Both the position numbers and the translations under genes were made by a program. A DNA stretch of 36,979 nucleotides from the NCBI GenBank assembly GCA_002701385.1, contig NZVD01000085.1, positions 78,047 through 115,025 on the forward strand, in the 5' to 3' direction. Numbering within the stretch: position 1 is the stretch's first letter; each line of letters begins with the position of its first letter. The stretch is from Rhodopirellula sp. GTDB taxonomy: Bacteria; Planctomycetota; Planctomycetia; Pirellulales; Pirellulaceae. Shown here piece by piece: positions 31,899 through 36,979 of this stretch. Under the pieces are notes generated by a model. It did no database searches. It saw only the letters and a program-made list of their open reading frames with translations, and was not told where the DNA came from.

Positions 31899-33092
31899 GT
31901 GAAAACCACCATTCGTACCTCTGTTGGATTTTGCTTGCTGCTTGTATTGACCACACTTTCTCGTGCCGCGGATGAACTCCCCGTGGGAATTGTAGTCGAA
32001 AAGCCGGCAGACGGTCCGTTCGTTAAAACGGAACGCGGTTATATGGTTCCTTACGAAGCAGTCATTCCCGGAACGGAGGTGACTTATAAGATGATTCCGA
32101 TCGCCGGTGGCATTGCGACTGTAGGTAGCCCGAAAGATGAAGCAGATAGACTTGACTCAGAAGGTCCGCAGTTTGAAGTGGAGATTAAGCCATTTTGGAT
32201 GGGACAGTACGAAGTCACATGGGCCGAATACAAATCCTACATGGCAATGCACGATATCTTCAAAGGATTTCAAACGCACAAACTTCGGCCTTTTACCGAG
32301 GACAAAAACAGCTTGATCATCTCGGCTCCCTCGAATCTATATGACACAAGCTTCACGTACCGAAATGGTGAGGAGCCTGAACTTCCAGCTGTTTCGATGA
32401 GTCAATACGCGGCAAAGCAATATACGAAATGGCTTTCATTGATGAGCGAACGGTTTTATCGTTTACCGACTGAGGCCGAATGGGAATATGCCTGTCGGGC
32501 AGGTACCAAAACCGCGTTTCACTTTGGAGATGACCCGGCCGACCTGGATGACTATGGCTGGCACTATGGGAACTCGAATGAAACGACTCATCATGTGGGG
32601 CAGAAGAAGCCGAACCCATGGGGATTGTACGACATGTACGGTAACGCCTGTGAATGGGTCCTCGATGGAATGCTTGAAGATGGCTACGCCCGGTTTGGTG
32701 GAAAACGAGTTTCCACAGCTGATGCACTCGTAAAAACCAAAAAACTCTTTCCACGTGTTGTTCGTGGTGGATACTACGACTTGGACCCGCAGGATTGCCG
32801 TAGTGCTTCACGGCTGGCTTCCAGTGATGACGAGTGGCGAGGGGAAGATCCCAATATTCCACTGAGTCCCTGGTGGTTTACAAGTGGTCCGGCTCTAGGC
32901 GTTGGTATGCGTTTGGTCCGCCCGCTGGAGGACTCAATGCCATTAAAAGAGAAAGAAGAATTCTGGAAAGCGGATGTTCAGATTGTCATCGATGACGTGA
33001 ATTTTCGCATCGACGAAGAAGGCCGTGGTGCCCGTGGGTTTGTCGATAAATTACTCCCCAAAGCGATTATAGAGCTACGGGAAAAAGAGTAG
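31899..33092 (+). CDS. Secreted SUMF1/formylglycine-generating-enzyme-like protein
   Basis: The 397-residue product starts at GTG 31899, with signal peptide about 1-24 (SRA|ADE). An FGE-sulfatase domain runs from about residue 70: FWMGQYEVTWAEYKSYM, LPAVSMSQYAAKQYTKWL, RFYRLPTEAEWEYACRAGT, NPWGLYDMYGNACEWVLDG, RVVRGGYYDLDPQDCRSASR, GMRLVR. True enzymes use two cysteines in the RGGS(x)2-3C...C segment; here only the second (in QDCRSA) is kept and the first is replaced, so formylglycine formation is unlikely and a binding or structural role is more likely. The last ~70 residues (after RLVRPLED) are not part of the domain. No sulfatase gene is nearby. The SD is weak. Confidence 0.83.
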   Translation: MKTTIRTSVGFCLLLVLTTLSRAADELPVGIVVEKPADGPFVKTERGYMVPYEAVIPGTEVTYKMIPIAGGIATVGSPKDEADRLDSEGPQFEVEIKPFWMGQYEVTWAEYKSYMAMHDIFKGFQTHKLRPFTEDKNSLIISAPSNLYDTSFTYRNGEEPELPAVSMSQYAAKQYTKWLSLMSERFYRLPTEAEWEYACRAGTKTAFHFGDDPADLDDYGWHYGNSNETTHHVGQKKPNPWGLYDMYGNACEWVLDGMLEDGYARFGGKRVSTADALVKTKKLFPRVVRGGYYDLDPQDCRSASRLASSDDEWRGEDPNIPLSPWWFTSGPALGVGMRLVRPLEDSMPLKEKEEFWKADVQIVIDDVNFRIDEEGRGARGFVDKLLPKAIIELREKE

Positions 33093-33167
33093 TCTTCGCT
33101 GTTTTTAAGAGCAGCGTGATGAAGTCCAGCGTCCCTTGGTTAAGGGGTGTCGCGGCAGGAGAAGATA

Positions 33168-35129
33168 GTGAAACGGATCAGGTTTGCAGCCGCAGCGTTA
33201 AATCAAACTCCGATAGACTGGCAACAAAATGCCGACAATATCGTAGCTGCGATTGAAGCAGCGCGAAAGCAACACGCTGATGTACTCTGCTTGCCCGAAT
33301 TGTGTATTCCAGGGTATGGCTGTGAAGACGCTTTTCTAGCTAAAGGTGTTCGAGAAACGGCACTTGAAATCCTTCTTCAAATCATCCCCGAGACACAGGG
33401 TATTGCAGTTGCCATTGGATTACCCATAGAGGTTGCCGGGGATATTTACAATGTGGTCGCCATGGTGGTCGATGGGCAGCTAAAAGGGCTGGTTGCCAAA
33501 CAGAATCTAGCCGGCGATGGACTTCACTACGAACCGCGTTGGTTCACACCCTGGGAAGCGGGCCGGCAGACGACAGTTGAGATTGCGGGTGAGCAGATTC
33601 CATTTGGGGATTTGTTGTTTCATGCCGGAGGAGTTCGGATTGGCTTTGAGATATGCGAAGATGCGTGGGTTGCCGAACGCCCAGCTCTCCGTTTTGCCGA
33701 TCAACAGGTTGGAGTCATTTTAAACCCCAGTGCGTCGCACTTTGCCTTTAGTAAGCATCATATTCGCCAGCAATTGCTGTTGGCAGGTTCCACAGCGATA
33801 CAAGGCGTTTACGTCTATGCGAATCTGGTTGGTAATGAAGCAGGTAGAGCGATCTACGATGGTGATACGATGATAGGCTCAGCCGGAAAGTTACTCGCCT
33901 CGGGCTCTCGCTTTTCCTATCAGGACGTTGTTTTGACGACTGCCGTGGCTGAAGTCCAGAAGTCCTCTCCTGATGGATGTATAGATTGCCTGTTTGAATT
34001 TAGCCAATCAGAAGAAAGCAGGGTAGAGACAGGGAATGATACATCCTTGGCAACTGGCGTGGACGCTTGGGAACAAAGTGAATTTCTGAAGGAAGAGGAG
34101 TTTGCTCGGGCTCTGTCATTGGCCTTGTTTGATTACATGCGAAAGTCGCATTCACGTGGGTTTGTATTGTCCTTAAGTGGAGGTGCCGATTCTGCTACCG
34201 TTGCTGTTCTGATTGGGCTCATGGTACGTTTTGCCCTGGATGATCTTGGACAGGATGGCCTAAGCCAACGTCTAAGTCACTGTGTAGATGGTGAGCTTCC
34301 CGATACCGCGCAACAGTGGGTTTATGAGCTCTTGTGGTGCGTGTATCAGGCGACCAGAAATAGCGGCGACATCACCCGTGAGGCGGCCCGCCATCTTGCC
34401 GAGTCGATTGGCGCGCAATTCTATGAATTAGATGTCGATGCCGTGGTCGAAGAATACAAGTCGTTGATCAGTGGTGTATTAAACCGTGCATTGACATGGG
34501 CCCAAGATGATCTGGCACTCCAAAATATCCAGGCACGGGGGAGAGCCCCGAGTGTGTGGATGTTGGCAAATATAAAACGGGGGCTGTTGCTAGCAACTAG
34601 TAATCGATCGGAAGCAGCCGTCGGATATACGACAATGGACGGCGACACGTGTGGAGGAATTTCCCCCATCGCTGGTATCGACAAGGCGTTCCTGCGACGA
34701 TGGTTAAAATGGGTCGAAACAGTTGGGCCGGTGGGAGGCGAGGCAATTCCTGCGTTGTTGAAAGTAAATGAACAACAGCCGACAGCAGAACTGCGACCTC
34801 CCGAGGAAAATCAGACAGACGAATCTGACCTGATGCCATATGAAATCCTGGATTTGATTGAACGCCTGGCAATTCGTGATAAACAAATGCCTCAGGAAAT
34901 ACTGGACACATTGATTGATCATCCGGTTGTAGGACAATTTACTGCAGACCGCCCGCGGGTGATCGAGTGGATTAAGCGTTTTTTTCAGCTATGGTCGCGT
35001 AATCAGTGGAAACGTGAACGATTTGCGCCTTCCTTCCACGTCGACGACGAGAATCTGGATCCCAAAACCTGGTGTAGATTCCCGATTCTCTCTGGAGGAT
35101 TTCGACGCGAATTGGCAGCCTTGAAGTAA
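33168..35129 (+). CDS. nadE: Glutamine-dependent NAD+ synthetase
   Basis: I start at GTG 33168 (653 aa) with AGGAG 6 nt upstream (33157-33161), rather than the GTG at 33147, which lacks an SD. The N-terminal nitrilase-type glutaminase domain (about 1-270) has the catalytic triad Glu44 (LPELCIPGYGCED), Lys111 (AKQNLAGDG) and Cys163 (FEICEDAW), which releases ammonia. The C-terminal synthetase domain (about 310-650) has the PP-loop LSLSGGADSA (about 334-343) and the late ATSNRSEAAVGYTTMDGD and GGISPIAGIDK blocks. It converts deamido-NAD, ATP and glutamine to NAD. Length and all key motifs are normal. It supplies the cofactor used by LigA, but no operon link exists. Confidence 0.94.
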   Translation: MKRIRFAAAALNQTPIDWQQNADNIVAAIEAARKQHADVLCLPELCIPGYGCEDAFLAKGVRETALEILLQIIPETQGIAVAIGLPIEVAGDIYNVVAMVVDGQLKGLVAKQNLAGDGLHYEPRWFTPWEAGRQTTVEIAGEQIPFGDLLFHAGGVRIGFEICEDAWVAERPALRFADQQVGVILNPSASHFAFSKHHIRQQLLLAGSTAIQGVYVYANLVGNEAGRAIYDGDTMIGSAGKLLASGSRFSYQDVVLTTAVAEVQKSSPDGCIDCLFEFSQSEESRVETGNDTSLATGVDAWEQSEFLKEEEFARALSLALFDYMRKSHSRGFVLSLSGGADSATVAVLIGLMVRFALDDLGQDGLSQRLSHCVDGELPDTAQQWVYELLWCVYQATRNSGDITREAARHLAESIGAQFYELDVDAVVEEYKSLISGVLNRALTWAQDDLALQNIQARGRAPSVWMLANIKRGLLLATSNRSEAAVGYTTMDGDTCGGISPIAGIDKAFLRRWLKWVETVGPVGGEAIPALLKVNEQQPTAELRPPEENQTDESDLMPYEILDLIERLAIRDKQMPQEILDTLIDHPVVGQFTADRPRVIEWIKRFFQLWSRNQWKRERFAPSFHVDDENLDPKTWCRFPILSGGFRRELAALK

Positions 35130-35202
35130 TAATCGAATCGAATTTGATTCGGTGTTATAATCAGAACTAGGAACACCCGAGAGAAAATACGAAGGGGCCA
35201 AA

Positions 35203-35565
35203 ATGACGCGAATCGTCATGGTGGAAGACAACGAACTCAATCGTGACATGCTTAGTCGAAGGTTAATCCGCAGGGACTTTGAGGTTCAATGTGCGGTCGA
35301 TGGTGAGCAGGGAGTGGCAATGGTTCGAGAGTCATTACCCGATCTGATTTTGATGGATGTCAGCCTTCCTGGTATGGATGGATTGGAAGCAACCCGGCAA
35401 TTGAAAGCCGATGAAGCGACCGCGGAGATCCCGATCATTATCTTGACTGCTCATTCAATGGCAGAAGATCGGGAAAAGGCTCTGGCGGCGGGAGCGGACG
35501 GATTTTCAGTCAAGCCAATCAAGTTTAAAGAACTAACCAGGCTCATAGAGAGCCTGCTCAGCTAA
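35203..35565 (+). CDS. Single-domain response regulator (REC only)
   Basis: The 120-residue product is a bare receiver domain of DivK/CheY type: acidic pair VEDNE (8-9), phospho-acceptor Asp52 (LILMDVSLPGMDG), Thr82 (ILTAHS) and Lys104 (VKPI). There is no output domain, so it must act by protein contact. AAGGGG precedes the ATG. It ends 36 nt before the REC-phosphatase gene at 35602, and the two receivers share the segment DNExNRDMLSRRL, implying duplication and a shared partner kinase. No histidine kinase is encoded in the window. Confidence 0.93.
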   Translation: MTRIVMVEDNELNRDMLSRRLIRRDFEVQCAVDGEQGVAMVRESLPDLILMDVSLPGMDGLEATRQLKADEATAEIPIIILTAHSMAEDREKALAAGADGFSVKPIKFKELTRLIESLLS

Positions 35566-35601
35566 CTCGAAAAATTCGCAGTGAATCGAAAGTGCTAACT
35601 C

Positions 35602-36819
35602 ATGAGTGAAGCAAGCGAAAGCCGTGAGCGAATTCTAGTTGTCGATGATAACGAAATGAATCGTGATATGCTGTCTAGGCGTTTACAACGCAAAGGTTAT
35701 CACGTTGATACAGCCATCGGCGGGCGTGAAGCCTTAGAGGCGTTGGATGCCGAGTCATATGATTTGGTGTTATTAGATATTATGATGCCGGACGTCGATG
35801 GATTTCAGGTACTGGAGTCCGCTCGCAGGCAATATGACGCGACGGAATTGCCAATTATTATGGCGACGGCAAAAACGGAATCAGATGACATTGTTAAAGC
35901 TCTGGAAATGGGCGCCAGTGATTACGTTACCAAGCCAATCGATTTTCAAGTGACTCTGGCTCGCGTAAACACTCAAATGCATTTGAAAGCTTCGATCGAC
36001 CGTGTGCGATTACTGGAAAAGTCACTGGCAGAAAGAAATGCCGAGTTAGAATCGGCCAACAAGTATATGACTCAGAGTCTGGAGTCTGCTGCCAAATTTC
36101 AACTATCGTTGTTGCAGGAAACCGCTCCAGAGATTGATGGTCTCAATATTGGTTGGATTTACTGCCCTTGTGACCAGCTAGCCGGTGATAGCTATGGCGT
36201 GTATGAATTGCCAGACGGGCAATTGCTCATCTATCAACTGGATGTAACAGGGCATGGAGTCAAAGCTGCTTTGTTAGCAGTGACTTTGTTACATCTGTTG
36301 AATCCGGAGAACCCTGGAAATGTCGTCATCGACCCTGTCTCGGGTAATACGATCGCTCCCGCTGCTGTGGTGGCTGAACTCAATGCTCGATTTCAGATCA
36401 ATGAAGAGTCCAATCAGTTCTTCACGATGGTATATGGAATTTATGACTGTTCCAGCCATTGTCTTACCTACGTGAATGCCGCTCACTCGACTTCCATTAC
36501 TACCGGTAGCGTAACGTCTTTAGTTGAAGAGGATTCAGATCTGCCGGTTGGAGTCATGCTCGGAGTGGAATTCACGGAAAACCAACTGGAGCTACAAGTA
36601 GGGCAGGGAGTTGCCATTTATTCGGATGGTATCATTGAGGCAATTGCTCCGGATGGTGAACTTTACGGTGAAGAACGTCTGGTTAATTTTTTTCAGCAGG
36701 AATCAAACACCAATGGATTGGAAACGCTTCGACTTCTGGAACAGGAATTGCGTAGTTGGTGTGGAGAATCAGGCTTTCAAGATGATGTCTCTGCGCTCGT
36801 TCTTCAGCGGCAATCCTGA
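35602..36819 (+). CDS. Response regulator with PP2C/SpoIIE-type phosphatase output (RsbU-like)
   Basis: The 405-residue product has an N-terminal receiver (about 10-125; VVDDNE, phospho-acceptor Asp59, Thr89, Lys111), a coiled coil (about 130-165, LLEKSLAERNAELESANKYM) and a SpoIIE-type PP2C domain (about 175-402) with metal sites CDQLAGDSYG, DVTGHGVKAAL, IYSDGIIEA and FQDDVSALVL. It should dephosphorylate a Ser/Thr-phosphorylated partner, typically an anti-sigma antagonist, when the receiver is phosphorylated. No STAS antagonist or anti-sigma kinase is encoded nearby, but the kinase and ECF factor at 3576-5734 show that Ser/Thr phosphosignalling is used here. It is co-transcribed with the upstream REC gene. 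Confidence 0.92.
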   Translation: MSEASESRERILVVDDNEMNRDMLSRRLQRKGYHVDTAIGGREALEALDAESYDLVLLDIMMPDVDGFQVLESARRQYDATELPIIMATAKTESDDIVKALEMGASDYVTKPIDFQVTLARVNTQMHLKASIDRVRLLEKSLAERNAELESANKYMTQSLESAAKFQLSLLQETAPEIDGLNIGWIYCPCDQLAGDSYGVYELPDGQLLIYQLDVTGHGVKAALLAVTLLHLLNPENPGNVVIDPVSGNTIAPAAVVAELNARFQINEESNQFFTMVYGIYDCSSHCLTYVNAAHSTSITTGSVTSLVEEDSDLPVGVMLGVEFTENQLELQVGQGVAIYSDGIIEAIAPDGELYGEERLVNFFQQESNTNGLETLRLLEQELRSWCGESGFQDDVSALVLQRQS

Positions 36820-36979
36820 TCTGTAATGGCTTAGAGCCTGAATTCATCAGGTTATGCTGATTGTGTTGATAATTCGATTCAGGTTATACGGGCTCTCTAT
36901 TGCTATCTTATTTAATGACCAAGTATCGACGACAATTGATGGGTAGGCATGGATTGTCGCTATCGCGGCATAAGCCTCT
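36820..36979. other. Terminal spacer, nothing firm
   Basis: A short 5-bp hairpin (CCTGA/TCAGG, about 36838-36852) follows the phosphatase gene, with no T run. A possible start codon at 36939 opens a frame that runs off the edge with only 13 codons, so no partial gene is called. Confidence 0.3.

Noticed and set aside
35144-35161. TTGATT and TATAAT before the REC-only gene as a sigma-70 promoter
   Set aside because: TATAAT at 35156-35161 is good, but the TTGATT is only 6 nt away and nothing like TTGACA lies 17 nt upstream.

Overview
The window is chromosomal DNA from a moderate-GC planctomycete, or a close relative in the PVC group. This rests on protein style: an ECF sigma factor of the planctomycete-expanded type next to a Ser/Thr kinase with the planctomycete N-terminal module, two PQQ-type beta-propeller proteins with the 'FRG' entry motif, a secreted SUMF1-like protein, a sugar phosphate isomerase/VOC/MFS cluster, and many small secreted proteins of unknown function. 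No species is claimed. Several genes start at TTG or GTG, each chosen on Shine-Dalgarno (SD) position.

Layout. 1-7300: small secreted or envelope proteins (a CSGCH-motif protein, a CIA30-like protein, a CsgG/FlgT-like protein, two DFGF-motif proteins) around an ECF sigma factor and a cyclic-nucleotide-binding kinase. Two near-perfect sigma-54 promoters (TTGGCACG-N4-TTGC) drive the secreted proteins at 130 and 6914. 7300-13500: small unknowns, a membrane-anchored glycerophosphodiesterase, a DUF4345-like membrane protein, a predicted outer-membrane barrel, a membrane-tethered PQQ propeller, a secreted protein with five 16-residue repeats, and a small lipoprotein. 13560-17973 (minus): a complete ribose/xylose-type sugar ABC importer (binding lipoprotein, double ATPase, enlarged permease), with an intergenic hairpin after the binding-protein gene. 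18134-23078 (minus): uvrA, a degenerate GH2-like protein and a ThiF/MoeB-type E1-like enzyme, nearly contiguous. 23307-25774: a small membrane protein and ligA.

25898-26497 (minus) is the most interesting gene. It is an exported peroxiredoxin whose reading frame is interrupted by one in-frame TGA exactly where the peroxidatic cysteine belongs. The frame stays intact on both sides, and a bacterial-SECIS-like hairpin lies at the expected distance downstream. I read it as a selenoprotein that a standard gene caller would split into two fragments.

26630-36819: a secreted PQQ propeller, tRNA-Lys(TTT) with its terminator, an isomerase/VOC/MFS catabolic cluster, an SRPBCC-like membrane-anchored protein, a SUMF1-like protein lacking one of the catalytic cysteines, glutamine-dependent NAD synthetase, and a pair of related response regulators (REC alone, then REC plus a PP2C/SpoIIE phosphatase). 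No IS element, CRISPR array, prophage or rRNA was seen.
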